Positions 34,401-42,946 of a stretch of 64,000 nt of DNA are shown piece by piece. Source of the stretch: Acidobacteriaceae bacterium (GTDB lineage Bacteria > Acidobacteriota > Terriglobia > Terriglobales > Acidobacteriaceae); contig JAPWKG010000014.1 of assembly GCA_028283625.1 (NCBI GenBank), positions 1 through 64,000 of the forward strand, given 5' to 3'. The notes under the pieces are model-generated. The model saw only the letters and a program-made list of their open reading frames with translations. It was not told the origin of the DNA and ran no database searches. Position numbers and translations under genes: made by a program. How positions within the stretch are numbered: position 1 is the stretch's first letter; each line of letters begins with the position of its first letter.

Positions 34401-35143
34401 GCTTTCAGATAGTCGGATGTGAAGCCCTTTACCTCAGGAGCACCGCTCTCGCCCGGCACGATCTCATATCCCAGCGAACGCAGGCGGTACATTAACTCTG
34501 ACTGATACACCGCCGTCACGAAGTTCTGGCTCTCGAAGAACGGTTGTTCCTGCAAGGCCCGCGTCGTTCCGTCCGCACGTTGCGTCACATTGAAGATGAC
34601 GGCGTGGGTATGGAGCTGCGGCGCAGCGTAGCCATCGACCGGACGCGCGGTGTCATGCTCGAACTTGGCGGCCAGGAACTTGCCCGTCTGCTCGGCGGCT
34701 TTGTTGCCACCGAGGCGAGCGTGGGTGTACTTCTCCAACTCATCCAACGCCACCGTAACGGCTGCACGGTGCGCTTCGCGGATGCGGTCATCCCCGCCCA
34801 CCAGGGCCGTCAGTGATACGGACTTGGCAGGTGCAAACATAGCATCCCACCCTGCTCGATGGGCGACGGCCTTGGTTGTCGAGCCATCGGGATTCTTGTA
34901 TTCGGTAGCGATACGATGCCGCACCATCTGCTCGCCGGTGACGGGATGCTGGCCTTCGGTCAGCCGCGCAAACTCCAGTGCGGAAACTTCGCCAGAGACG
35001 CCCATCGACTCGGCCAGCTTGCCCTGCCACTCACCCCTTACCTGATCGCCCTGCGCGTAATAGCTCTGCGTGGGCGAGGTGTAATCGCGCTTGTGGTAAT
35101 CCTGCGCCTGGGCGGCATTCAACGGTTTGGAGAGATCGAGCAT
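31484..35143 (-). CDS. traA: MOBF-type relaxase-helicase (TrwC/TraI-like)
   Basis: 1219 residues. N-terminal relaxase domain with catalytic Tyr candidates in HKRDYTSPTQSYYAQGD and the metal-binding HUH motif PQLHTHAVIF (residues 176-185). The SF1 helicase region has Walker A GRAGTGKTTV (about 461-470) and Walker B LYMLDESSLAS (about 528-538). The C-terminal region contains two related blocks, about 615-835 and 920-1140: both begin with a QDGRI/QGRI-type strand, then YNAGD/YAAGD, and DLATIERI/DFATVERI, an internal duplication. The protein nicks oriT, stays bound to the DNA end and unwinds it for transfer. It overlaps none of its neighbours but ends the transfer operon. Confidence 0.93.
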   Translation of the reverse strand: MLDLSKPLNAAQAQDYHKRDYTSPTQSYYAQGDQVRGEWQGKLAESMGVSGEVSALEFARLTEGQHPVTGEQMVRHRIATEYKNPDGSTTKAVAHRAGWDAMFAPAKSVSLTALVGGDDRIREAHRAAVTVALDELEKYTHARLGGNKAAEQTGKFLAAKFEHDTARPVDGYAAPQLHTHAVIFNVTQRADGTTRALQEQPFFESQNFVTAVYQSELMYRLRSLGYEIVPGESGAPEVKGFTSDYLKASSQRREKIKEEMERRGVSGPEAAEIAARSTREKKHMLTPAEVLAAHRELAAEYGNQPQRVVADARERAQAKSHNPDRIAHAREAVTYARSSLYEREAVLDERLLLRDALRRGMGNTTYPQVRAEFEARQQKGDFLSVESRKFASGPSFTTPETIAAERANINAVRTARNTVEPIMSAEKAQHQARSRDFLNDSQRRVIEEVLNSPDRIHGLQGRAGTGKTTVLRSIREGAEKSGYEVEGFAPTSRAAAQLREAGIEASTLQSFLARKADIFHDKPQPPHLYMLDESSLASTKQMRDFLQKLQPQDRVLVIGDIAQHQGVDAGRPFQQMQEAGMRTAQLDRIMRQKDPALLKAVEHLAKNETQQGIALLQDQGRITELPDRRDRIAAIAKDYAAKPETTLVVSPDNKSRQEINEAVRAALLQAGKLKNDGRTFHTLSHRSDMTGADRTWAARYNAGDVLQYNTGSKELGIERGSLATVKAVDAKANLLTVERAEGEVVAYDPRRLRGVNVFREQVREFATGDRIQFTAPLKELKVANRDLATIERIEGGKMTVRLDGKEKRTLTFDTEKVRQFDHGYAVTSYSSQGLTSERVLAHFDTEGPRGLVNTRLAYVAISRASHDAHIYTNDAAHLGKRLATDISKTAAIDLSEPPKKTETERSVSAFRANDPAAATTILKQDGRIHEYASAEHRMAAVALAYASQQDRAVVVAPDATERKELTSLIRDELRQQGRLSVESHALPVWVEQAFGNPRLAANYAAGDQIHYRAGSAEHGIADNSTVTVLSGDRKANRLTVASLDGNEVSYNPALTKKLTLQSHVFREEMRDISEGERIRLTATAQEFGIRKGDFATVERIAEDRSLTVRSDQGKSVALSEEQARHIDYGYTSDHVPQRGVERVIVSGDAAQLAQMLKDFAKLSGQTRDLTFYTSDSQGIAQEKTMPGVEAPTPGVQPERMPHVAVSVPEIGVEGFSRGR

Positions 35144-35146
35144 GGC

Positions 35147-37207
35147 CTATGGCTCCCGGATCATAGATGGCCCAAGTGCCTGTTCTTCGTCGTGCTCTGC
35201 CTTCTCTTGCTGGAGAGTGGGTTTCTGCTCTTCCGCCTTCTGTGTGCCAGCGGGTGTAGGCCATGCAATCGGGGCACGTTCCTTATCGTGTGGGCCATCG
35301 CTTTCAAACGATGATTTCGTCGCTTCCGGCGTTTTTATCTCGTCTTTGCGCGTTGCCTCCGGTGTCAGCGGCTCTAGCGTATCCGGGTTGAAACTCAGGC
35401 CGCCACCCCGTTTGCGCGGAAGAAAACCCGGCGTCGGTGCAGGCAGGTCAAGGTACTCGAAGGCAAACCGCGCGACGCTGTTGCCGAGCTTGAGATAAGC
35501 GTGTCTGTCATCCAGACCGGATATCTCCGAACCCATGACCAGCGGTTCGATCTGACGTTCGACGGTGAAGTTGTGGCCGGAGCGTGTGCCGTCGAACTTG
35601 GTCTCTTTCAGCCGCTCGATCTCGACCTTGCCGATGGCCTCCGATATCCATTCGGCTGCCTTTGGCTCGGCGGTCTTCATGAAGATTTTGGTGGCGGGCT
35701 GCGAGAGCATCACCTCGGCAAGATGGCCGTAGATGACTTCCAACTGCGCCTTTCCCTGAAAGCCCAGGATGAGCGGGTTCTTCGATTTCCGGTTCTCCGT
35801 AATGGCGGTATGAAGCTGCGGCAACTTCTGCAAGCTGGCAAGCTCGTCAATGACAAACCATACCGGTTTCTGATTCGGCTGCGGAGCGGTCAAGAGCCGC
35901 ATCACAAGCAGGTCGATCCATAAGGAGTGCAGAGGCCGCAGGGTCTCGCGCTCCGCTGGACGGGAGGTAATGAAGATCCATCCCTGACGTTGCTTCGACC
36001 AGGTGCGAGCGTTCCATGCGGGACGATCTTTGTCCCGCTCCGGCAGCATCCGAAAACACTTGGCAACCAGGCCAAGCGAAGACAGAACGCCCGCCCGCTG
36101 CGGACCGGCTTTACGGTCGATATAGAACGCCATCTCAGTGCCTTCGACCCGCTTCATCAACTCGATGTCATTGGTCATCCACTCTGCAAGTTGCTGCGGC
36201 GTCGGCCCGCGCTTGAGCAGGTGTGCGAAGATTTGCGCGGGCGTTTCATGGAAGAACTCATCGACCTTATCCGTCTTGGGCGCGTACAGAGAGGCGGCCA
36301 GCGCATAGGCTTCGTCTTCTGTTTCCAGTTCCTGTGCCGGTCCCCAATAGGGGCAGCGGGCATCCAGTGGGTTGAGAACGATGTCGCCTCGCTGTTCGTC
36401 GTAAAACCGCTGGATATACTCACAGGCAGGGTCGTAGATGATGGCCGAATCACCGCGCCCTCTGATCTGGCGAAGGCACTGCATGATGAGCTGCGTCTTG
36501 CCGACACCTGTATCCCCCATGAGCTGAAGGTGCTGTGCTTCCTTCCGCAACGGAATCCGCATCATCTTGACTGATTCCGTCGTCTTGAAGCCGAGGCCGT
36601 CACCCTGTTGCACCTTGTTGAACTCCTTCGGATCGAGCATCCGGGGGCCACGCAGAACACGTCCGTACTTCATCTCCTTGAAGCGGCGAATGTCCTTCGG
36701 TACAGCCAATGAAAGCAATAGAACGAGACAAGCGCCGCCCTCAATAAAGCTCAGTGTGAACACCCGCCACGGAGCTTTCTGATCGAAGATGGCCTCGCTC
36801 AACCAGTGGTACATCGCGGTGTCCGCCAACTTCTGTGCAGGAGTGCGGAACGGAAAACGATAGCCCTGTTGCTGTGCCGCATTCGAGAGCGCAAACGGCA
36901 TCCGCTTGCCGTCCGGTAGTGTCATCTCACCATCCACGAGGTCCACCGGCATTGCGGGCCGTGGCGTCACTGCGGGACCGCCGAGGTACAACAGCCGGTA
37001 GCCCTGATGAGCATGGAAGGTGCTGCCAATATCCGCGCGCACATAGTCCATCATGTACGCCTTTTGCAGCGGCGGAAGCTGAAACGCATACCGCTCCCAA
37101 GCAAAGAACACAGTCAGCATGATGGCACCGACGATGGCGCAATAGCTCATCAGCGGAACGTGCGGTGGCCAGATGATCGTCTCTTTTCTACCCCATTGTG
37201 TTGCCAT
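35147..37207 (-). CDS. traD: Type IV coupling protein (VirD4/TraD family)
   Basis: 686 residues. Two N-terminal membrane helices (about 20-36 and 147-165) anchor the protein in the inner membrane. The cytoplasmic ATPase has Walker A LMGDTGVGKTQLIMQ and later WFVIDELASLQKLPQL (Walker B-like). The C-terminal tail is Pro/Glu-rich. It connects the relaxosome to the VirB channel and pumps DNA. It is 3 bp upstream of the relaxase stop-to-start gap in the leftward operon, and overlaps the small DNA-binding gene before it. Confidence 0.93.
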   Translation of the reverse strand: MATQWGRKETIIWPPHVPLMSYCAIVGAIMLTVFFAWERYAFQLPPLQKAYMMDYVRADIGSTFHAHQGYRLLYLGGPAVTPRPAMPVDLVDGEMTLPDGKRMPFALSNAAQQQGYRFPFRTPAQKLADTAMYHWLSEAIFDQKAPWRVFTLSFIEGGACLVLLLSLAVPKDIRRFKEMKYGRVLRGPRMLDPKEFNKVQQGDGLGFKTTESVKMMRIPLRKEAQHLQLMGDTGVGKTQLIMQCLRQIRGRGDSAIIYDPACEYIQRFYDEQRGDIVLNPLDARCPYWGPAQELETEDEAYALAASLYAPKTDKVDEFFHETPAQIFAHLLKRGPTPQQLAEWMTNDIELMKRVEGTEMAFYIDRKAGPQRAGVLSSLGLVAKCFRMLPERDKDRPAWNARTWSKQRQGWIFITSRPAERETLRPLHSLWIDLLVMRLLTAPQPNQKPVWFVIDELASLQKLPQLHTAITENRKSKNPLILGFQGKAQLEVIYGHLAEVMLSQPATKIFMKTAEPKAAEWISEAIGKVEIERLKETKFDGTRSGHNFTVERQIEPLVMGSEISGLDDRHAYLKLGNSVARFAFEYLDLPAPTPGFLPRKRGGGLSFNPDTLEPLTPEATRKDEIKTPEATKSSFESDGPHDKERAPIAWPTPAGTQKAEEQKPTLQQEKAEHDEEQALGPSMIREP

Positions 37208-37589
37208 CGGAGGTCTCCTTTCCGGCCTGCTGGGTGTACTGCTGCATGACCTCCTGCGCGGCCTTATGCTTCTCCTTCCGCACCATCGTCATCGCCTCAG
37301 TGATCCATGAAGCAGTGACCTTCTCGCCAAGGGCGAGTGGCTTCAGCAAATTCACAAGCAACATCCGCGTAGCGATGAGTTCGGTGAACAATGCAGTGCG
37401 TGTGGTCTTTCCGGCGGCATCAAGCAGGACTTCACGGGACCACTCGCGAGCAGACATACCCGCAGCGTGTGCCGCTTGCTCAATAGCAGAAACTTCGTCC
37501 TGCGTGAAACGAGTAGCGAAGCTTTCGCTTCGTGCGGCTCGCGTTCTCTGCGGAGCCAATCGTGACTGAATCGTAGATGCTGGCGTCAT
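37188..37589 (-). CDS. Small DNA-binding (RHH-like) transfer protein
   Basis: 133 residues from the ATG at 37589. N-terminal basic/RHH-like stretch (RSESFATRFTQDEVSAIEQAAHAAGMSAREWSRE), followed by a helical tail (AMTMVRKEKHKAAQEVMQQY). Its end overlaps the start of TraD by about 20 bp. Such proteins bind oriT and help the relaxase (MobC/TrwA role); this is inferred from position and fold. The exact family is not certain. Confidence 0.7.
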   Translation of the reverse strand: MTPASTIQSRLAPQRTRAARSESFATRFTQDEVSAIEQAAHAAGMSAREWSREVLLDAAGKTTRTALFTELIATRMLLVNLLKPLALGEKVTASWITEAMTMVRKEKHKAAQEVMQQYTQQAGKETSDGNTMG

Positions 37590-37778
37590 CTCTACCTCCG
37601 ATCTCAAGCGGTTCCATTTGCAACCGAAATGGTTCCAATCGGAACCGCTATCGTCATAAGCTCTGTCTTTTCTGCATGGTTCCATTCGGAACCATTTGCA
37701 CCTCAAAACACGCCCATCCGAGGGATGGAGTGTCAATCTCCTTCCGGTGCGCAGCACCGAACAGGATTTGGAGCGGGC

Positions 37779-38105
37779 TCATGCCTTCGATCCCGCCACA
37801 GATGCAGGTGCTTGTGCAGGTGAAGATGCCGAGGAAACAGGCTTGCGTGCAGGCCGTTCGGAGGCATCATTTGCAGTGGCGCGACGAACACGCAGTGTCG
37901 GCGTAATCCGCTGCGCTTCAGGCGTGCGAAGGAACTCCTGAAACTCGCGGTCTTTGGAGAAGACATACGCGAGTGCCTGTTCGACGACATCGTTAGCCGA
38001 TGCCTTTATGAATGCTGCATACTGATCGACCTGCATTGCGGTTGAGTCAGTGAGCCGAATGGAGGCGCTGAGGTGTTTGGTTTGGACTACTTCAAGTAGT
38101 GGCAT
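37779..38105 (-). CDS. Small RHH-like protein
   Basis: 108 residues. The centre reads LSASIRLTDSTAMQVDQYAAFIKASANDVVEQALAYVF, the beta strand and two helices of a ribbon-helix-helix protein, and the tail is Ala/Pro/Ser-rich. It lies between the primase and the other small transfer protein in the same operon and could regulate it or take part in the relaxosome. No closer identification is possible. Confidence 0.7.
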   Translation of the reverse strand: MPLLEVVQTKHLSASIRLTDSTAMQVDQYAAFIKASANDVVEQALAYVFSKDREFQEFLRTPEAQRITPTLRVRRATANDASERPARKPVSSASSPAQAPASVAGSKA

Positions 38106-38129
38106 TTCGTTCTCCTTTTCGTGACAAGA

Positions 38130-39077
38130 TCAAGCAAACTTTTTGCGAGAAATCATGCGCTGCGCGGTTGCGGCAATCTCCCGCGCACGAGCGCAGCAAA
38201 GTGCAGCGGCAAGTTCGGCATCACGGCGGCCTTGGAGCATCGCGACGACATCCCCGACCGGAGCGCCTTCGAGCAACCATTGACGCGCGGAGGCAATGTC
38301 GATGGTGCGCTGCGCGTAGTAGAGAGGATTGGGCTTGTCGGAGCGGCGTTCGGCCAGAACGTGCGTCAGTTTGTGAGCATCCTTGCCCTGGGCGAGTTCG
38401 TGGCACGCCCATGCCCAATCGTGTTCGGAGTGGCTGTCTTTATGGGATGACTGAAGCCGCGCATTCACGCGAAGCGGTAGCGCGGCCGACTCCGTCATCT
38501 CCGGCAACCGGAATTCCGCAGGTGTATAGGTTGCATCGGAGAGGTATTCGACTGCGACGCAGTGCGCGGGCGTGTACTTCCAGTTGTAAAAGCCGGGGAT
38601 GCGAAGCACCCGATTGCAGTCGGTGCAAGCAGGATCGCCGCCGAAGGCGGATGCGAGCCGCTTCAGCATCACTTCCTGTGTGTCGAAGTCGAAGCCTTCG
38701 ACGCGCCATAGAGCCTGGTACTTGCCCGGCGATGTTGAAAGGATGGCGGAAGCCGGAGGCACGTCATTCGATGCCCGGAGCGCAGCGAGGCGGGCATCGC
38801 CATCCTCGTCAATATCTATATAAAGATGGCGAACAGATGCGACGGCTTCCTTGGTGCGCGTGCGGCTGCCAGAGCGTAGCGGATTCGCAGCCGCATAGAG
38901 ATTTACAACGTGATGGTTTTGATAAGCCAGCCAATTCAGATAGCGGGCGTCCGTCGCCTGCTCCACGGTCACGACACGCTGTTGGGTTTTGCCGTCGCGC
39001 TCCGAGCGCAGCAGAAGTGCAATCGTCTCAGTCGGCGCGAAGCAACGGCTGAGAAAATCTTTGGCGGTTTGCTGCAT
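38130..39077 (-). CDS. RepB-family primase
   Basis: 315 residues from the ATG at 39077, which starts MQQTAKDFLSRCF; the longer frame to 39266 has a low-complexity Arg-rich extension and is unlikely. The domain carries HLYIDIDEDGD (catalytic acidic residues), ILSTSPGKYQALWRV and CNRVLRIPGFYNWKY, which match the RepB-type plasmid DNA primase (archaeo-eukaryotic primase fold). It would prime complementary-strand synthesis after the single strand enters the recipient. It lies between SSB and the small RHH gene. Confidence 0.85.
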   Translation of the reverse strand: MQQTAKDFLSRCFAPTETIALLLRSERDGKTQQRVVTVEQATDARYLNWLAYQNHHVVNLYAAANPLRSGSRTRTKEAVASVRHLYIDIDEDGDARLAALRASNDVPPASAILSTSPGKYQALWRVEGFDFDTQEVMLKRLASAFGGDPACTDCNRVLRIPGFYNWKYTPAHCVAVEYLSDATYTPAEFRLPEMTESAALPLRVNARLQSSHKDSHSEHDWAWACHELAQGKDAHKLTHVLAERRSDKPNPLYYAQRTIDIASARQWLLEGAPVGDVVAMLQGRRDAELAAALCCARAREIAATAQRMISRKKFA

Positions 39078-39169
39078 CTGGGCGACCTCCTTTTTGCGAG
39101 CGCGATACCACGGGCTTAGCAGCCGAGAGGCCGGGGATGAACCGGCCTCTTGGGTATTAGGAAAAGAGC

Positions 39170-39544
39170 CTATGCGGCCTCTTCCTCGGGAGCGTCTTCG
39201 CTGTCTTCCGCCGCTTCCTTGGCGGCGCGATCCAGCTTCAGAATCTTGTTCACCCGAACCTCCCACACGGTCTGCTCCGTGTCGGTCTTCGAGCTGGTGA
39301 ACTTGCGGCTGCGGTACTCGCCCTCGACGAGAATATGTGCGCCCTTCTGGAGCTTGGCGGCGAACTCACCGAGCTTGCCGAAGACGACACAGCGGTGCCA
39401 GTCGGTGTGCTCGATGTACTTGCCGTCTTTCTTGTACGAAGACTTGGTTGCGAGCGAAAGAGTTGTGAGGCTGCGGTCGCCGTTGGTGCGAACTTCCGCG
39501 TCAGAACCGATGAAGCCGATGAGGGTGATGTTGTTCTGGTACAT
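39170..39544 (-). CDS. ssb: Single-stranded DNA-binding protein
   Basis: 124 residues from the ATG at 39544. OB-fold strand pattern NNITLIGFIGSDAEVRTN, then SLATKSSYKKDG, WHRCVVFGKLGEFAAKLQKGAHILVEGEYRSRKF, and an acidic tail (EDSEDAPEEEAA). The tail lacks the usual DDDIPF end, which may reduce contacts with host replication partners. ICE-borne SSB protects incoming single strand. It is the first gene left of the gene-free stretch that follows VirB11. Confidence 0.92.
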   Translation of the reverse strand: MYQNNITLIGFIGSDAEVRTNGDRSLTTLSLATKSSYKKDGKYIEHTDWHRCVVFGKLGEFAAKLQKGAHILVEGEYRSRKFTSSKTDTEQTVWEVRVNKILKLDRAAKEAAEDSEDAPEEEAA

Positions 39545-40044
39545 GGTGGTGATCTCCGTTTCGTTGTATTTCCCGTATCCTGCTCGGGTCACCCTTCGCG
39601 AAGCGAGCGAGTGGCCCCTGCTCCCAAGGCCGAAGCTCTGCATTTACGGAGGGTCCGCCGAAGGTGGAAACCGTAACCCGTAGGGCCGCGCAGCGGAAGC
39701 AGAAGAGCGAGCGTGCCGCAGGGCGCAGGTAAAGGCCCGAAGCGTGAACCCGACGCAGAGGACGGGATACGAACGGAAGCGCCCATATGCGCCAACGTCA
39801 TCCCGTCGCATGGCCTGACGCATCGTTGCACCATCCGCTGCCTGATTCACCGCTGCAACCCAGTTCACAGAAGCCGGCTTCGAGCGCACGAACGTGTGTT
39901 GCCACCGCTGGATTTCGCAAGCCGGGAACGCACTGCTGGGCGCTTTCAGAGACGAGTTGGGCTGTGCAGCTCTGTGAGCCGCATGAATGACCATAGGAGT
40001 GACCTCGGTTCGGGTTGGGATTCTGTTAGCTGGACGCTCGCGTA
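39545..40044. other. 500-bp gene-free stretch between VirB11 and SSB
   Basis: GC-rich, with several overlapping short frames on both strands but no ribosome-binding support and no recognisable protein. It may hold an internal promoter for the SSB-primase-relaxase part, or oriT. I saw no clear nic-like motif or long inverted repeat that would settle this. Confidence 0.5.
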
Positions 40045-41013
40045 TCAGGCGTCGGAGGCACGATAGACCTCCTGAGTAAGGAACGACTGTTCCGCATGAC
40101 TGTAACCGGAGACGGTAATCAACTCCCGGACTCTTCGGCGGCCCGTGATATCGCGCTCACAATGCAACACGAAGTCCACGGCTTTGCCGGTCTGCGACCG
40201 TACAAATGCCTGGTCCAGATTCGTCCTCGCACTTAAGGCCATGTCGGCCAATCTATCGAGCGCATCCAGCGCAGAATCCGCGTGCAGCGTGGAGAGCGTA
40301 CCGCCGTGGCCGGTGTTCATGGCCTGCAACAAGTCGTAGCCGCATTCATCACGGATTTCACCCATGATGATGCGGTCTGGGCGGTGGCGTAATGCCGCCG
40401 CTACCAACTGGCTCGGCGTGATGGCAATTTGCCCAGGAATCGCTTCGACGGCCTCCCATCGAACCGCATTCGGATGCGCGATCTTCAGCTCGGCTGGCTG
40501 TTCGATCACGACAAGCCGTTCGTGCATCGGAACATGGTCCAGAAACGATTTCATGAGCGTGGACTTGCCGGAGCCGGTTCCACCGCTGATGATGCCGTTC
40601 TTCCGCTTCTGAATAAGAGCGATCACAGCGTCACGAACGTGCATGGGGAAACTGCCCGATGCCACCAGCTCATCGCTCGTATACCAGCGGTTGAACTTGC
40701 GGACAGTCAGCGTTGGTCCGTTGATCGACGAGGGCGGTCCGACGACCGCCACGCGCGAGCCGTCAGGCAAGCGCGTATTCAGGATGGGATTCTGGCCGCT
40801 GAGGTCTTGCCCAAGCAAACGCGCCACCCGCTCAATGGCCGCCGTAAGGCGGTCATTGGTGTAGGGCAAGGAGAGCGGAATGTGCTCGACCACGCCCGCA
40901 CGATCTGCATACACTCCCGTTGTCCCGTTGATCATCAAATCCGAGATCGACGGGTCTACCAGAAGAGCGCGTAGCTCTTCCGGGAAGAACGGGAGGATGA
41001 GATCGAAGCTCAT
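40045..41013 (-). CDS. virB11: Type IV secretion ATPase VirB11/TrbB
   Basis: 322 residues. N-terminal domain (DPSISDLMINGTTGVYADRAG), then GIISGGTGSGKSTLMKSFL (Walker A), ERLVVIEQPAEL (Asp/Glu box), RHRPDRIIMGEIRDE (Walker B), and GHGGTLSTLHADSALDAL (His box). The hexameric ATPase sits at the cytoplasmic base of the VirB channel and powers pilus assembly and substrate transfer. It is the last VirB gene in the leftward operon and overlaps the start of VirB8 by 4 bp. Confidence 0.94.
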   Translation of the reverse strand: MSFDLILPFFPEELRALLVDPSISDLMINGTTGVYADRAGVVEHIPLSLPYTNDRLTAAIERVARLLGQDLSGQNPILNTRLPDGSRVAVVGPPSSINGPTLTVRKFNRWYTSDELVASGSFPMHVRDAVIALIQKRKNGIISGGTGSGKSTLMKSFLDHVPMHERLVVIEQPAELKIAHPNAVRWEAVEAIPGQIAITPSQLVAAALRHRPDRIIMGEIRDECGYDLLQAMNTGHGGTLSTLHADSALDALDRLADMALSARTNLDQAFVRSQTGKAVDFVLHCERDITGRRRVRELITVSGYSHAEQSFLTQEVYRASDA

Positions 41014-41804
41014 CGCGCATCCCCAGTGACAGGTGTTGCCGATGCAACGGCTTTGGCCGGAGTCATCGGCACAACAGAGACGCGGTTCTCGTGAAACTCC
41101 GTAACCGTCAATCCAAGCGGATTGATGAACTCGTATTGCGGGAAGATCTTCGCCTGCTCATTGACCTGCTTGGGGTCAAGGTAATACGTCACAGAGAGCA
41201 TCCAATGCTCCGTGCGGGGATTGCGGGAGTTCTGCTGGGAATAAATCTTGTCGAGCGTCACTAGCGCAGTGCCGCGAGCAATCTTCGCACCCTGCACCAT
41301 TTCTTCCGACATGGAGGTAATGGTCACATCACGCACCTGCACGTCACTCGATTCGACCTGACCGGCAACCACCTGCGAAGCAAGGTGGTTCTGGTTGTCT
41401 TCATTCATCAATCGCGACGCCAATCCCTGCGACAGGAAGTAGTAGTTGAGTGGATACTTCTTCGCGATGGTGTCACGGCTGATGGTGTAGCGATAGTTCG
41501 CCCACTCGGTGAGGTAGTTGCGGACTTCACCTTCGCGCGGGCTGTAGTTTAGGTCGCTGTACTGGATGGCTTGGGCACGTCCCATCTCGTCGATGCGAAC
41601 GTAGCGATTGGCGACCGGACGGTGCGCCAGAGCGAAGTTCAGCCCCATCGAACCGAGCAGCAATACCGTGCCGCAACCGATGATGATGCGGTAGGCTTTG
41701 CGCTCGGCGTAATGAGAGGAATAGACCTCGTTACCGACCTCATCGGTCAGCATCGCTTGCCTGGGCGTCAGACGTTGTTCAATGGCTGCGCTGTGTGTGG
41801 ACAT
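41010..41804 (-). CDS. virB8: VirB8/TrbF-like inner-membrane protein
   Basis: 264 residues from the ATG at 41804; a longer in-frame start at 41966 would overlap the small gene before it. One membrane helix (YRIIIGCGTVLLLGSMGLNFALA) is followed by a periplasmic NTF2-like domain (VRNYLTEWANYRYTISRDTIAKKYPLNYYFLSQGL, then LSVTYYLDPKQV). VirB8 bridges inner and outer parts of the channel. Its end overlaps VirB11 (ATGA). Confidence 0.88.
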   Translation of the reverse strand: MSTHSAAIEQRLTPRQAMLTDEVGNEVYSSHYAERKAYRIIIGCGTVLLLGSMGLNFALAHRPVANRYVRIDEMGRAQAIQYSDLNYSPREGEVRNYLTEWANYRYTISRDTIAKKYPLNYYFLSQGLASRLMNEDNQNHLASQVVAGQVESSDVQVRDVTITSMSEEMVQGAKIARGTALVTLDKIYSQQNSRNPRTEHWMLSVTYYLDPKQVNEQAKIFPQYEFINPLGLTVTEFHENRVSVVPMTPAKAVASATPVTGDAR

Positions 41805-42003
41805 GATTGGGCTTACTCCTTTCGTGAAGTGCCTGCTGACGCACGGCATGAAAAACGATGAAGGCATAGACGAATCCCGCAATGAGAACGCCGATAAAGA
41901 AGAGCTTGAACAACCGCGGCGCATACTTCTGTGCGAATTTGGTTGTTCCAATAGTGGCCCCGACATTTTCTCCGAATCTCCAGCTACCCCAATCCCACAT
42001 CAC
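41779..42003 (-). CDS. Small transfer-operon membrane protein
   Basis: 74 residues with one membrane helix (LFKLFFIGVLIAGFVYAFIVFHAV) and a His/Arg-rich end. It overlaps VirB6 by 4 bp and the VirB8 start by about 26 bp, so it is co-translated within the operon. No family is recognised; position suggests a small T4SS accessory protein. Confidence 0.6.
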   Translation of the reverse strand: MMWDWGSWRFGENVGATIGTTKFAQKYAPRLFKLFFIGVLIAGFVYAFIVFHAVRQQALHERSKPNHVHTQRSH

Positions 42004-42935
42004 GACTTACCTCCTTTGGCTGCGCCCATCTTTGCCATTGCGGCCAGTTTCGCTCCACTCTGAATTGCGTTTGGCGCTGACGAAACCAAACCTGCCGAAC
42101 CGCCGAAGATCGCCTGCGTAATCGACGGGATAAAGAGCAGATTCACGATGAACGCGATGAACACCATCACCGTCGGGATGAGGTTTGCCAGCCACATAGG
42201 TATGGAATAGTCCCCATGAAAGGTCTTTTGCAAGAACGTAATCATGAAGCCTGACCACACGAAGATGAACGCCGCGGCCACGGCGCGGATCATTGCAAAG
42301 CTGATGAGTACATCGAGAAAATGAAAGAACTTCGCGCGGAAGGTCTGCGTCATCAGCAACGGAATAAACACCGGCCCAAACAGCGCCGTGATGCCATAGA
42401 AGATGAACGAGCTACAGTTGATGACGAACAGAATGGCAGACGCGACGCCGAGCAGCCCCTCTACGAGGAAGTAGCAGAGCTGTTGAGTGAGCTGCATCAT
42501 GGAGGGCGTCGGTGTATTTAGTCCGGCCTCTCTCAAAGCCGCAAGAAGCTGGTTGAGCGCAGTCTGATCGAACGCCGCAACCATCGCCTGCGCAATGTAG
42601 CTGAAGAAGTGGTTGAGACCCCAGCTTGCACCGGGCAACGGGTTGACCCAGTAGTTGAGCATGAGCGAACAGATGATGAGCCGCAGCATGAAGTTCACCA
42701 GATCCCCTGCACGCACCGGCTCCGCATGGAAGCGCAGCGTCATGCCGGAGGTGTTCCAGTTGACCACCATGCTGACGAGGGTGAAGAGCGAGATAAGGCT
42801 CAGCTCTACCGCACCGAACTGCGAGAGCGCACCACCGTTCTGCGTCGTCAGGTCGGTCAGGTTATTGGTGAACTGGTAAAGCCAGTCCACGCCCGAACTC
42901 GTACTCGGCATTGTTTGCAGCAGCATCATCGTCAT
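42000..42935 (-). CDS. virB6: VirB6/TrbL-like polytopic membrane protein
   Basis: 311 residues with at least six membrane helices (VELSLISLFTLVSMVV; LRLIICSLMLNYWV; ILFVINCSSFIFYGITALFGPVFIPLLM; FAMIRAVAAAFIFVWSGFMI; VMVFIAFIVNLLFIPSI). The topology and position between VirB5 and VirB8 identify it as the inner-membrane core protein of the T4SS. Sequence is poorly conserved in this family, so the call relies on topology and neighbourhood. Confidence 0.85.
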   Translation of the reverse strand: MTMMLLQTMPSTSSGVDWLYQFTNNLTDLTTQNGGALSQFGAVELSLISLFTLVSMVVNWNTSGMTLRFHAEPVRAGDLVNFMLRLIICSLMLNYWVNPLPGASWGLNHFFSYIAQAMVAAFDQTALNQLLAALREAGLNTPTPSMMQLTQQLCYFLVEGLLGVASAILFVINCSSFIFYGITALFGPVFIPLLMTQTFRAKFFHFLDVLISFAMIRAVAAAFIFVWSGFMITFLQKTFHGDYSIPMWLANLIPTVMVFIAFIVNLLFIPSITQAIFGGSAGLVSSAPNAIQSGAKLAAMAKMGAAKGGKS

Positions 42936-42946
42936 ACGTCACCCCT

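Noticed and set aside
39644..39994. Minus-strand 116-codon frame between SSB and VirB11
   Set aside because: No ribosome-binding site and an Ala/Arg-rich composition without any recognisable motif; it behaves like a shadow frame in GC-rich non-coding DNA.
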